A stretch of 64,000 nucleotides of DNA from RPQJ01 sp963746325 (GCA_963746325.1 CAVVBC010000003.1:1-64000); one strand, 5' to 3'. Positions 55,121 through 64,000 are shown, counted from the first letter of the stretch. The notes: generated by a model not told the origin, from the letters alone. Numbers and translations: made by a program.

Positions 55121-57120
55121 TCAGGGCGTGGCGAGCGGTCCGAGCGCTTCGCGCAGCGGGCCGAGCCACGGCTCGAAGTTCTTCCACTGGTCGACGCCGT
55201 CGCGGTTGATCGGGCGGCGCACCTGCTCGGAGCTGGCGGTGTGCACGCGGCGCTCGTTCTTGTGGAACTCGATGCAGGCGGGCTCGAACGGCAAGGCCGC
55301 AGTACGTCCAGGATGCGCCGCACGCTGCCCTCGAGGTCGTCGATGACGTCCTCGTGCTGCACGCGCAGCACGCGCCCGGGCAGCACCGAGTCCCAGTGGT
55401 CCATCAGCCGCACGTACAGTCGCGTAGTAGCGGCCGATGTCGTCGAGGCTGTAGGTGAACTGCTGTCCGCTCGCAAACAGCTGCTTGAAGTTGCTGAAGC
55501 AGCAGGCCATCGGCTCGCGCCGCGCGTCGATGATCTTCGCGTTCGGCAGCATCAGGTGGATCAGGCCGACGTGGCGGAAGTTGTTCGGCATCTTGTCGAT
55601 GAAGAACGGCTTGTTGCCGACCCGGTAGTGCCGCGTGTCGCGAATGTACCCCTCGCCGAAGCGCGCGGTAATTGTCAGCCGAGGGCAGTGCGAGCACGTC
55701 AGGGTAGCGCGCGCCGCTCGCGTGCAGGTCGAGCGAGCTGACCAGCCGCGGAATGTCGGCCAGCTCCATGGTGCCCTCGACCTGCGAGTGCGAGGCGAGG
55801 ATCTGCTCGAGCAGCGTCGAACCCGCGCGAGGCAGCCCGACGATGAAGATCGGCGCCGGATCCTGGCAGCCCCAGCCTTGCCGCTGCTCGAAGAAATTCG
55901 CGCGTGCAGATCTCGGTCTGCTTGCCCACCGTTCGCTCGAGCACTTCAGGACGGTAGTTGCACTCGGCCTTCTTGAGCGCGTTGCCACGAGCGTAGAACT
56001 GGAACGACTCGGCATACTCGCCGCGGTCCTCGAGCGCCTTGCCGAGGGCGAAGCAGAGGTGGTAGCGGTCGACCAGCGGAGTGCGACGGGCATCGACCTG
56101 CTCCCGCATCGATCGCAAGCTGTGCGTCGTCGAAGCGGTACGTCTTGAGGTTGGCCAGGCTCCAGTACGCGTCGCCGAAATTCACGCGCAGCCGCGCGGC
56201 CTCGCGATAGGCGCGCTCGGCGTCCTCGCGGCGGCCCTGCGTCTTCAGCGCGTGACCGAGCGACAGGTGCAGCTCTGGGTCGCGGAGGTTGCCGTCGGAC
56301 GAGGTCCCCGTACAGCGCAATGGCTGCCTCCGTTGCACCCTTCGCCGACGAGAATGCTGGCCAGGGTCATCCGGTGTGACGGGATTGTCGGGTTCGGCAG
56401 CGATCAGGATCTCGATCTGCTCGCGTGCCTGCTGGTGACGGTGCATGGCCGATCAGCGCGAGCACATAGTCGTGCCGGGCCGCACGATAGCCGGGTGAGG
56501 CGGCAAGCACGGCCTCGAGCAATGTGGCAGCGTCCTTCGAGAACTCGTTCTGGTGCGCGACCAGCGCCAGCACACGCAGCGCCTCGATGTCGTCCGGCTT
56601 CACCTGCAGATAGCCTCGAATCAGTTCCTCGGCTTCGCGCAGGTTGCCGTCGGCCAGCATGCTCGCGGGCCGTCACCACCTCGGCGGCCAGGCTCTCGAG
56701 CTTGGCCACGTGCTGCGCAGCGTTCGCTGATTCCTGCGGACGTCCGACCATCTTGTAGAGTGATGCCAGCAGCCGCCAGCTTGCCGGTAATGCAGGGTTC
56801 AACTCGACTGCGCGAGAAAATGCCCGGATCGCCTCCGGCGCCTGCTTGCGAAACACATGACAATGTCCTCGCTCCTGGAACAGGCGCGGGTAGGTGGGGT
56901 AGCCGTCTTCGAGCAACTCCAACGTCCTGAGCGCCTCGGGCACGCGATGCAGGTGGCGCAATGCGACGGCACGCATGTAGAGCAGGTCGCGATGGCCCGC
57001 GAACTGCTCGAGAAGGCGATCGGTGGAGGACAGCGCGTCGTCGAAGCGGCGCTGCTCGACCAGCGCCTGCAACTCGCGCAGTTCCGATTCCAAAGTCGGC
57101 TGTATTTCGGCGGGTGGCAT
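55121..57120 (-). CDS. TPR-repeat sulfotransferase (heavily frameshifted)
   Basis: One gene spread over many short frames. The N-terminal half has tetratricopeptide repeats (DALSSTDRLLEQFAGHRDLL, EAIRAFSRAVELNPALPASW, NLREAEELIRGYLQVKPDDI, DPELHLSLGHALKTQGRRED). The C-terminal half is a P-loop sulfotransferase: PIFIVGLPRAGSTLLEQILA binds the PAPS phosphate, with DKMPNNFRHVGLIHLMLPNA and DARREPMACCFSNFKQLF. The end is DQWKNFEPWLGPLREALGPL. It would transfer sulfate to a protein, sugar or lipid. At least eight frame changes lie between 55300 and 56665, the densest in the window. The start ATG 57120 begins PPAEIQPTLESELRELQ. Confidence 0.75.
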
Positions 57121-57203
57121 CGGGGAATGATGCAGGATTGCGTTGCAATATGAAAACGGGCCGGCGGGTTGCCCCACCGGCCCGAATCGAGGCGCTGCCG
57201 GAG

Positions 57204-59844
57204 TTAATTGCCGCCGAAGCTGTAACCGAGGCGCAGGCCGATGGTCCGCGGCCGCATCGGGACTTCGACCAGGATGAACTGCGAGGCCGTCGTGTAGACG
57301 CTCTTGTTCTCGTTGGTCAGGTTGACGACGTAGAGCTCCGCGTTCCACGCATCCTTGTTGACACCGACCGATGCATCCATCGTCGTCCATGCCGGTTGCA
57401 CGTAGCGGTTGACCTCGATGGCCGACGAATAGGACTCGTCCTGATACTGGATGGCGGCGCCCACGTACGGGTTGTAGTCCCCATAGGACCACTCATACCG
57501 CGCACGGATGTTGAATTGCACCTCCGGCGCGTTCGCCATCTCTGTGCCTGGCGTGCCGAAGATGTTTTCCACGCTTACACGCTGCGTGCAGACACCGGCG
57601 GTGAACGAGAGGCACGATTCGGTGATGGGCTCGCCAAAAGTCGGGCTGTTCGGGTTGTTGCTGATGAATACCGGTGAAGAGTCGAGTTCGCGCCTTGTTG
57701 TACGACCCCGCCGCAGTGATCACCAACCCGTCCATCGGCGCGACCGTGAAGTTCACCTCGATGCCGTCGACCGTGTAGTCCGGGCCGGTCAGGAAGGACT
57801 GCAGGTTGGGGAAGCCGAGCTGCGGCGCGAACAGACCGGTCTGTGCGCTTTCCCAGTCGACGTGGTAGATCGCACCGTTGAACTGTGCACGTCCGCCCCA
57901 GAATGTCGTCTTCCAGCCGAGCTCATAGTTCGTGAGGTCATCCGACTCGTACGACGTCGGGAAGCACCACTGCTGGTTGGTGCTCCTGTTGGGGTTGTTC
58001 GGATCCTCACACCGCAGGCTGAGCCGCGGTTGAAGCCGCCCGGGCGGTAGCCCTCCGACCAGGTGGTGTACAGCAGCACGTCTTCGGTGACGCGCCAGGT
58101 CAGGTTGGCACGGCTGCGGAAGCCATCGGCCTGGTTGTCGTTGTCTTCCTGCTCGGTGACGTTGGTGCCAAAGGCATTGGTGCAGGGGCCGCCAGGACCG
58201 GTCCCGTATACCTTGCAGTAGAAGCTGCCCATGTTGGCACCGACCATCGAGTTCTCGATGTCGAAATAACGCGTGCCGAGCGTGAGAGTCAGGTTCTCGA
58301 GGATGTCGAAGTCGACCGAGGTGAACGCCGCGAACTGGGTGTAGTCGCGCGTGAAGTCGTTGAAAAAGCCGATGTCGGAGGCACGTCGGTTCGGGTTGTT
58401 CAGGTCGCCCACGGCCGACTGGAACTTCGGATCCTGCCGCGGATCAAGGTAGCGGAAGCAGTCCGTCCCGTTGCCGGTGTCCGGGCACTCCGGCACGGAC
58501 TTGTAATGCCAGTCCGTAGTCGCCTCGATCGTCCGATCTTCGTAGAACAGGCCGGCCACGAAACGCATGCGCCAGTCGCTCGGACTGCTCAGGCGGATTT
58601 CGTGGCTCAAGTTCTTGCTGTCGGACGTGTCGTCCCAGAAACTCGACGGCGTGTAGCACTTGGTCGACGCTGGCGCCAGAGTAGCCGGTGCACTGGTAGT
58701 ACGAACCATAGACGCCACGCGCGTAGTTCGTGTAGTCCGAGATCGATTGCGCTTCTCGCGTCAGGTAGGCACCCGCATAGACGAGATCCAGCGGACCAAC
58801 CTTGCCCGTGATCGTCAGCGCGGTATTGAAGAACTCGTCCTCTGTGGTCCCGTTATTGAATATCGTGACTTGCAGCGGCTTCAGCTTCTGGGTCGAGTTG
58901 GTGCAGTTAGCGGTCGCACCGCAGCCGGACTCCGAGCCGTTCGGGTGCTGGTAGAACACGCCTTCACCATCGATCTTCTGGTACGCGAGGGCGAGCAGGG
59001 CATCCCAGTCGTCATTCACCTGCCACTTGAGGCTGGCGCGCGCGCCCGAATAATCGACCTCATTGATGTCTTTGCCGTCGATATCGCCGTTGTTTATGAC
59101 CACGGAGTCCGCAGGAACGACGCCGCCCGTGCGGGTGGCAAAGCCCAGGTCGGTGCCTCTCCGGGTGAACGTGCTGTAAACATTGTCGATATAGCCGCCG
59201 CGGTGGTCCTGATAGGCGACGAGACGCAGAGCCAGCTTGTCGTTGATGAGGGGCATGTTGAGCATGCCCTCGAAGTTGTAGCTCGTCGAGCCTTGCGCAG
59301 TCCCAGCGATGCCAGTCTTGGCGTTGGCCGACATCTCGTTTAGCTGAGGCTTGTTCGTGATGTAGCGCAGCACGCCCGCCTGCGCACCGGCGCCGAACAG
59401 GGTGCCCTGCGGACCGGTAAGCACTTCGATGCGCTCGAAATCGGCCGCGTACACGTCCAGGTTGCGCCCAGGCACTTGCGTTGACTGGTCATCGAGGTAC
59501 ACGGCGACGTTCGGCCACGGGCCGTTGGTGCCGGACCCCTGGGTGCCGAGGGTGCCGAGGTTAAGGCCGCGCATGTAGATGTTGGTCTGGCCGGGGCCGA
59601 GCGTGGCTGTCGTGACGCTGGGCAGGAACTTCACGAATTCTTCAACCGTCGTGACGTTCAGTTGAGAGAGGGTTTCCCCGGTCATCGCCGTAATGGCGAG
59701 CGGGACGTCCTGCAGGTTCTCGGCACGGCGCTGTGCCGTGACGACCACCTCTTCGAGACCGCCGGACGCTGCCTGCGCCCAGACGACTTGGGCCGGGCTG
59801 GCGGCGAGTACGGCAGCCACCGCCGATGCGAGTCTGTAATTCAT
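57204..59844 (-). CDS. TonB-dependent outer-membrane receptor (about three frameshifts)
   Basis: About 880 residues. Signal peptide AVAAVLAASPAQVVWAQ, plug entry LEEVVVTAQRRAENLQDVPL, NVAVYLDDQSTQVPGRNLDV, IEVLTGPQGTLFGAGAQAGV, and a barrel with ENLTLTLGTRYFDIEN, WSEGYRPGGFNR and the terminal RTIGLRLGYSFGGN. Frames change near 58662, 58017 and 57685. It is divergently transcribed from the LysR gene (300 bases between starts) and therefore likely under its control with the second MttB gene. Cargo is unknown. Confidence 0.88.
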
Positions 59845-59971
59845 GCGATTTCGAACCCCCAGAGTTCGTGTTGTCTACGCAACGGCCCCGGATGCAGCGA
59901 CCGCCGCCCTTTTTGAATCCCGCGCGTCCGGCGAGCCGAACACGCGAGGCGCGCCCGACCATAACAAGTCA

Positions 59972-60036
59972 AATGCTGTCCCGTCCACAAAATGATCATC
60001 TGAAAAAAGCATTAACCGGACCGCAAAAAAAGCATT
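59972..60036. promoter_or_regulatory. Candidate regulator-binding repeats between TonB receptor and LysR
   Basis: The 11-base sequence AAAAAAGCATT occurs twice in direct orientation (60003-60013 and 60026-60036, 23 bases apart, about two helical turns). An inverted half AATGCT lies at 59972-59977. The spacing and the position between divergent starts suit a LysR-type activator with several contact sites. Confidence 0.4.
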
Positions 60037-60143
60037 GCCGCTCGTGTGGCGAATGCGCCACGCTTGCCGGCCGGTGACTCGGCCGCGAGCCGGGCACCCC
60101 GGGTACCGGTCAGCGGCCCAACAAAGGCCATGGGGGCTGCACG

Positions 60144-61130
60144 ATGGATAAAGTTCGCATCGACCGTCGCTGGCTGCCCCTGAATGCCCTGCGGGCGTTC
60201 GAAGGCGTGGCCCGGTACGGCAGTTTCACCGGCGCCGCCAGCGCGCTCAGCATTGCGCAAAGTGCGCTGTCGCGCCACGTCATCTCACTCGAGAACCTGA
60301 TCGGCGTGAAACTGTTCGAGCGGCGCCCGCATTCGCTCGTCCTTACCGCCGCGGGCGAGCACCTGTTACCCGTCGTTTCGCGCTCGTTCGATCGACTGGA
60401 GCATGCGATCGACGAGATCCGCGACGCCCGCACGCCGCGGCTGCGCACATTGCGCGTGCAGATGCCGCCGAGCTTCGCCGCCCACATGATGGTCCCGCTG
60501 CTGCAGGACTTCCGGTCCGACCACCCTGAAGTCGAGATCGACCTCGTCAGTCCTTACGGTATCGGCCCTCCAGCGGCCGACGTCGACATCGCCGTGCTGT
60601 ACTCGCGCCCGTCCGTCACGGAGCGGGTGAGCGACTTGCTGTGGCCCGTGCGGCTGGGTCTCGTCTGCCATCCGGACGTCGCGTCGCGGCACGCGGGCAA
60701 GGACCTCGAGGCGTTCGTGCGCGACAATGAACTGGTTCACATGCGCGTCGAAGGCCTGCCGCGCCGGCATTTCTGGTCGCAATACGTGCGCGCAGCGGCC
60801 CTGCACGGGCTCGATGTCGAGCGCGGCCTGGTGTTCGACACCGAGATCCTCACGGTGCAGTACGTGCTGAGCGGTTCGGGCATCGCGCTGATCGACCTCG
60901 ACCTGTTCCGCGATCACCTGACGGCGGGACGACTGGTGCAACCCTACGACACCACGTTCAACGACGGCTTTGGCTACTACCTCGTCACGGACCCGGAGGC
61001 GCTCAGCGATACCGCGACGGCGCTCTTTCGCTCGTGGCTCATCGAACAGTTCGGTCCGGGAGCCAACGCTGCCCGCGCCACCGCCGCGGACCACGCCGCT
61101 GCGAATCCTCCGGGAGTCCATCGAGCATGA
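60144..61130 (+). CDS. LysR-family transcriptional regulator (GcvA-like)
   Basis: 328 residues, intact. The N-terminal winged helix is LNALRAFEGVARYGSFTGAA, SALSIAQSALSRHVISLENL, LFERRPHSLVLTAAGE. The effector domain begins RTLRVQMPPSFAAHMMVPLL and includes VSPYGIGPPAADVDIAVLYS and the GcvA-type SGSGIALIDLDLFRDHLTAG. The last ~25 residues are an Ala-rich tail. ATG 60144 is close to ATG codons upstream without ribosome sites. The stop overlaps the ATG of the second MttB gene (ATGA), so regulator and enzyme are cotranscribed. Confidence 0.9.
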   Translation: MDKVRIDRRWLPLNALRAFEGVARYGSFTGAASALSIAQSALSRHVISLENLIGVKLFERRPHSLVLTAAGEHLLPVVSRSFDRLEHAIDEIRDARTPRLRTLRVQMPPSFAAHMMVPLLQDFRSDHPEVEIDLVSPYGIGPPAADVDIAVLYSRPSVTERVSDLLWPVRLGLVCHPDVASRHAGKDLEAFVRDNELVHMRVEGLPRRHFWSQYVRAAALHGLDVERGLVFDTEILTVQYVLSGSGIALIDLDLFRDHLTAGRLVQPYDTTFNDGFGYYLVTDPEALSDTATALFRSWLIEQFGPGANAARATAADHAAANPPGVHRA

Positions 61131-62689
61131 GCGAGATCGAATCGAGCAGCCCGCGCCGCGGTACCGGCCGGCGTCGACCGGCCGCCGCCACCGCTGCGGC
61201 GCCGACCCCGGAGCGTTCACGCGCGTACCGCAAGATGGTCAATCCGTTCGAGAACCCGCGCATCTATTCTGACGACCAGGTGGCAGCGATCCACGTCGCT
61301 GCGCTCACGCTGCTGGAAAACCAGGGCATGAAGGTGCTGTCACCGATTGCGCGCAAGCGCTACGCGCAGGCGGGCGCGACGGTGGACGAGGCGACGCAGG
61401 TGGTCCGCATCGACCGCGGCCTGGTGGCAAAGGCGCTCGCCACGACGCCCAGCATGTTCACCTTCCAGGCGCTCGACCCCGAGTTCAACACGCCGGTCGG
61501 GGGCAAGCATGTCTGCCTGGCGCCGACGTCCGGCCCGCCGAACATCATGGACACGCAGAACGGCCGCCGCGCGGGCACGTTCGTGGACTTCTGCAACCTG
61601 ATGAAGCTATCGCAAAGCTTCGACGTCATCCACACGCTGGGCGGCGCGGTCGAGCCGCAGGACATCCCGGTTCACGTGCGTCATTTCGAGACCACGCGAT
61701 CGATGCTGCTGCTCTCCGACAAGACCCCATTCATCTTTTCGCGCGGTTCGCAGCAGATCGCGGATTGCTTCGAGCTGATCCGGATTGCGCACAAGCTGTC
61801 GGCGGACGAGTTCAAGCGCAAGCCTTACGTATGGACGGTCATCAACACGAATTCGCCGTTGCAGCTCGACATCCCGATGGCCGAAGGCATCATCGATTTT
61901 GCCGAGGCCGGCCAGGTGCTGATCATCACGCCGTTCACGCTGGCCGGCGCGATGGCGCCGGTAACGATCACGGGCGCGCTGACCCTGGCACACGCGGAAG
62001 CGCTGGCCGGCATCACGCTGGCCCAGAGCGTGCGTCCGGGCACGCCGATCCTGTACGGCAGTTTTACCTCGAACGTCGACATGAAGTCGGGCTCGCCTGC
62101 CTTCGGCACGCCGGAGTACGCCAAGGCGGCATTCGGCGCCGGCCAGCTGGCGCGCTACATCAAGGTGCCGTGGCGTTCGTCCAGCGCCACGGCCTCCAAT
62201 GCGCCGGACGCGCAAGCTGCGTATGAGGCGCAGATGAGCCTGTGGGGTGCGCTGATGGGCGGCGCGAACTTCATGCTGCACGCGGCGGGTTGGGTGGAAG
62301 GCGGGCTTTCGACGTCCTATGAAAAATTCATCATGGATATCGAGATGCTGCAGATGTTCGCGGAGCTGTTCCAGCCCGTGGGTGCCGAGCCGGTGGACAT
62401 GGCGCTCGATGCGATCGCCGAGGTGGGCTACGGCGGTCACTTTTTCGCGTGCGCACACACCATGGAACGCTATCGCACCGCTTTCTACACGCCGCTGATC
62501 TCCGACTGGCGCAACTACGGCACCTGGGAGAGCGATGGCGCGAAGACGGCCACCGAGCGCGCCAATACGGTCTACCACGAGACGCTGGCGCGCTACGTGG
62601 CGCCGGAACGCGATCCGGCCATCGTCGAGGAGATGAATGCCTTCGTCGTGCGGCGCACGGCGGAGGGCGGGGCACCGCCGGTGACTTGA
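61127..62689 (+). CDS. Second MttB-family (non-pyrrolysine) methyltransferase
   Basis: 520 residues, intact, no in-frame TAG. Same family as the gene at 41169: NPRIYSDDQVAAIHVAALTL, VCLAPTSGPPNIMDTQNGRR, TLGGAVEPQDIPVHVRHFET, VINTNSPLQLDIPMAEGIID, PFTLAGAMAPVTITGALTLA, GSFTSNVDMKSGSPAFGTPE and NFMLHAAGWVEGGLSTSYEK. Residues in the substrate-facing loops differ clearly from the first copy (e.g. EPQDIPVHVR against EPVDLPVNKR), so a different amine is plausible. ATG 61127 was chosen because it overlaps the LysR stop; the longer frame upstream is out of family. It precedes the dimethylglycine dehydrogenase-like gene, tying it to betaine breakdown. Confidence 0.9.
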   Translation: MSEIESSSPRRGTGRRRPAAATAAAPTPERSRAYRKMVNPFENPRIYSDDQVAAIHVAALTLLENQGMKVLSPIARKRYAQAGATVDEATQVVRIDRGLVAKALATTPSMFTFQALDPEFNTPVGGKHVCLAPTSGPPNIMDTQNGRRAGTFVDFCNLMKLSQSFDVIHTLGGAVEPQDIPVHVRHFETTRSMLLLSDKTPFIFSRGSQQIADCFELIRIAHKLSADEFKRKPYVWTVINTNSPLQLDIPMAEGIIDFAEAGQVLIITPFTLAGAMAPVTITGALTLAHAEALAGITLAQSVRPGTPILYGSFTSNVDMKSGSPAFGTPEYAKAAFGAGQLARYIKVPWRSSSATASNAPDAQAAYEAQMSLWGALMGGANFMLHAAGWVEGGLSTSYEKFIMDIEMLQMFAELFQPVGAEPVDMALDAIAEVGYGGHFFACAHTMERYRTAFYTPLISDWRNYGTWESDGAKTATERANTVYHETLARYVAPERDPAIVEEMNAFVVRRTAEGGAPPVT

Positions 62690-62691
62690 TG

Positions 62692-62803
62692 AAGGGGTTA
62701 GGGGTTAGGGGTTAGGGGTTAGCGGTTAGTGAAGACTGGCGCGGCAGCGTAGGGTGCAGATGCACCTCCGACTAACCCCTAGCCCCTAACCCCTAACCCC
62801 TTG
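62692..62803. repeat. Heptamer (GGGGTTA) tandem repeat in inverted arrangement
   Basis: Four to five GGGGTTA units on the left (62693-62729) are mirrored by CCCCTAA-type units on the right (62771-62802); one right-hand unit reads CCCCTAG. The two arms match over about 33 bases with few differences and flank a unique 40-base loop. Together with 52460-52541 this is one repeat family, known in kind from Xanthomonas-type genomes. It is too short and too mixed to be a CRISPR or telomere. It may end transcription after the MttB gene. Confidence 0.85.
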
Positions 62804-62838
62804 TCGGTTAATTCAATTGCAGTCTGAGGTTGATACGC

Positions 62839-64000
62839 ATGCGGAATCATGTGCAGGTGGCGGTGATCGGTGGCGGAGTCGTGGGCGCAAGCGTCCTGTA
62901 TCACCTCACCAAGGCGGGCTGGAAGGACGTCCTGCTCATCGAGCGAGCAGAGCTCACGTCGGGCTCGACCTGGCACGCCGCCGGCGGCATGCACACCGTC
63001 AACGGCGACCCGAACGTCGCCAAGCTGCAGCAGTACACCATCGAGTTGTACAAGGAGATCGAGCAGATCTCCGGCGTCTCGTGCGGCGTGCACATCACGG
63101 GTGGACTCATGCTCGCCGGCACGCCCGAGCGCGTGGACTGGCTGCGCATGGCCGTGGCTCGCGGCCGCTATCTCGGCATGGACCTGCAGTTGATCACGCC
63201 GGCCGAAGCCAAGGCGATGTACCCGCTGCTCGATGAGCAGCACTTTCTCGGTGCGATCTACGATCCCATCGAAGGCCACGTCGACCCGTACGGCGTCACG
63301 CATGCCTACGCCAAGTCAGCGCAGCTGGCTGGCGCCGAGATCGTGCGCCAGAACCGCGTCATCGACACGAAGCAGCGCGCGGACGGCACCTGGGACGTCG
63401 TGACGGAGAAGGGCACGGTCCACGCCGAACACGTCGTGAACGCCGGCGGCCTGTGGGCGCGCGAGGTTGGGCGTTTCGTCGGCCTGGAGCTGCCGATCCT
63501 CGCGATGGAGCACCAGTACTTCATCACCGAGGACCTGCCCGAACTGAAGGGGCAGAAAGAACTGCTGCACGTCATCGACTTCGAGGCCGAGATCTACATG
63601 CGGCAGGAACGGCAGGGGATGTTGCTCGGCACGTACGAGCGTGCGGGCGTGCCCTGGTCGCCGAAGACGACGCCATGGGACTTCGGCCAGGACCTGCTGC
63701 CGAACGACCTCGAGCGCATCGCGCCGAGCGTCGACGGTGGCATTCGAGCATTTCCCGCGACTCGAGAGCGCCGGCATCAAGAAGGTCGTCAACGGGCCGT
63801 TCACCTTCGCGCCGGACGGCAACCCGCTGGTCGGCCCGATCAAGGGCCTCAAGAACTACTGGGTGGCCTGCGGCGTCATGGCCGGGTTCAGCCAGGGCGG
63901 CGGCGTGGGCCTGTCGCTCGCGAACTGGATGGTCGATGGCGATCCGGGCGCCGACATCTGGGCGATGGACGTCGCGCGCTACGGCGACTGGGCCAACCGT
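62839..64000 (+). CDS. Dimethylglycine dehydrogenase-like FAD oxidoreductase (truncated by window end; one frameshift)
   Basis: 387 residues seen of an expected 800 or so. The N-terminal DAO fold has VQVAVIGGGVVGASVLYHLT (FAD), the histidylflavin-region motif SGSTWHAAGGMHTVNGDPNV, GIYDPIEGHVDP-like residues (GAIYDPIEGHVDPYGVTHAY), VNAGGLWAREVGRFVG and MEHQYFITEDLPEL. One base is off near 63738; the frame then reads AFEHFPRLESAGIKKVVNGP, FTFAPDGNPLVGPIKGLKNY and CGVMAGFSQGGGVGLSLANW. The GcvT half, which would bind THF, lies beyond 64000. It oxidises dimethylglycine (or a related N-methyl amino acid) to sarcosine, passing the C1 unit to THF. It follows the second MttB gene by 149 bases containing the heptamer repeat. 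Confidence 0.86.
   Translation, partial: MRNHVQVAVIGGGVVGASVLYHLTKAGWKDVLLIERAELTSGSTWHAAGGMHTVNGDPNVAKLQQYTIELYKEIEQISGVSCGVHITGGLMLAGTPERVDWLRMAVARGRYLGMDLQLITPAEAKAMYPLLDEQHFLGAIYDPIEGHVDPYGVTHAYAKSAQLAGAEIVRQNRVIDTKQRADGTWDVVTEKGTVHAEHVVNAGGLWAREVGRFVGLELPILAMEHQYFITEDLPELKGQKELLHVIDFEAEIYMRQERQGMLLGTYERAGVPWSPKTTPWDFGQDLLPNDLERIAPSVDGGIRAFPATRERRHQEGRQRAVHLRAGRQPAGRPDQGPQELLGGLRRHGRVQPGRRRGPVARELDGRWRSGRRHLGDGRRALRRLGQP

Noticed and set aside
62692..62803. CRISPR array or telomere-like sequence
   Set aside because: Units are only seven bases with no spacers, and the arms are inverted around one loop. This is an inverted repeat element, not an array or chromosome end.

Overview
The window looks like chromosomal DNA of an aerobic, high-GC Gram-negative bacterium, most likely a gammaproteobacterium of the Xanthomonadales/Steroidobacterales type. 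The evidence is the uvrC-pgsA-tRNA-Gly-tRNA-Cys block, several signal-peptide-bearing outer-membrane proteins, two large TonB-dependent receptors, a PlpD-like patatin/barrel protein, AraC and LysR regulators and G-rich dispersed repeats. Positions 1 to about 1050 do not fit: they read as a fragmented actinobacterial SigE-type sigma factor followed by a membrane protein, joined directly to a uvrC without its start codon. This is probably an assembly chimera. At least 19 of the roughly 54 genes are broken by one-base frame changes while the protein homology continues across the break. I read most of these as sequencing indels and give each such gene one composite span.

Layout. 1.05-3.7 kb: uvrC, pgsA, tRNA-Gly(GCC), tRNA-Cys(GCA). 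4.0-6.0 kb: a c-di-GMP-I (GEMM-I) riboswitch candidate upstream of a secreted protein with tandem Ig-like repeats and an FN3 domain. 6.0-14.6 kb: SnoaL-like protein, a three-gene envelope operon (membrane protein, DUF3313, barrel), PlpD-like phospholipase, two AraC regulators and a second copy of the barrel. 14.8-24.3 kb: DcaP-like porin, exported glutaminase, second porin, amidohydrolase; then DUF3302-HlyD-outer-membrane-factor plus an exported asparaginase. 24.2-35.4 kb (minus): SDR, FGGY kinase, FAD oxidase, sarcosine oxidase soxBDAG, fdhD, a VOC protein and a lipoprotein. 35.6-45 kb (plus): betaine-type ABC importer, TonB receptor, MttB-family methyltransferase, S9 peptidase. 45.1-51.3 kb (minus): a tight seven-gene corrinoid/C1 operon (corrinoid protein, DUF1638, 'virulence factor' family protein, MetV-like, MetF, methyl-THF:corrinoid methyltransferase, RACo-like activator), divergent from purU. 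52.5-64 kb: NAD-dependent oxidoreductase, MFS transporter, TPR-sulfotransferase, second TonB receptor, LysR, second MttB-family methyltransferase, and a dimethylglycine dehydrogenase-like gene running off the end.

How it fits together. The 26-64 kb stretch encodes almost a whole route for stripping methyl groups from a quaternary amine such as glycine betaine: uptake (TonB receptors, ABC importer), corrinoid-dependent removal of the first methyl group (non-pyrrolysine MttB homologues, corrinoid protein, reductive activator), transfer to tetrahydrofolate and oxidation (MeTr, MetF/MetV, PurU, with FdhD pointing to a formate dehydrogenase elsewhere), then flavin-dependent removal of the remaining methyl groups (dimethylglycine dehydrogenase, SoxBDAG) to glycine. 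Corrinoid demethylation of this type is best known from anaerobes, so its combination with O2-using sarcosine oxidase is the most interesting system here. The substrate is inferred, not proven.
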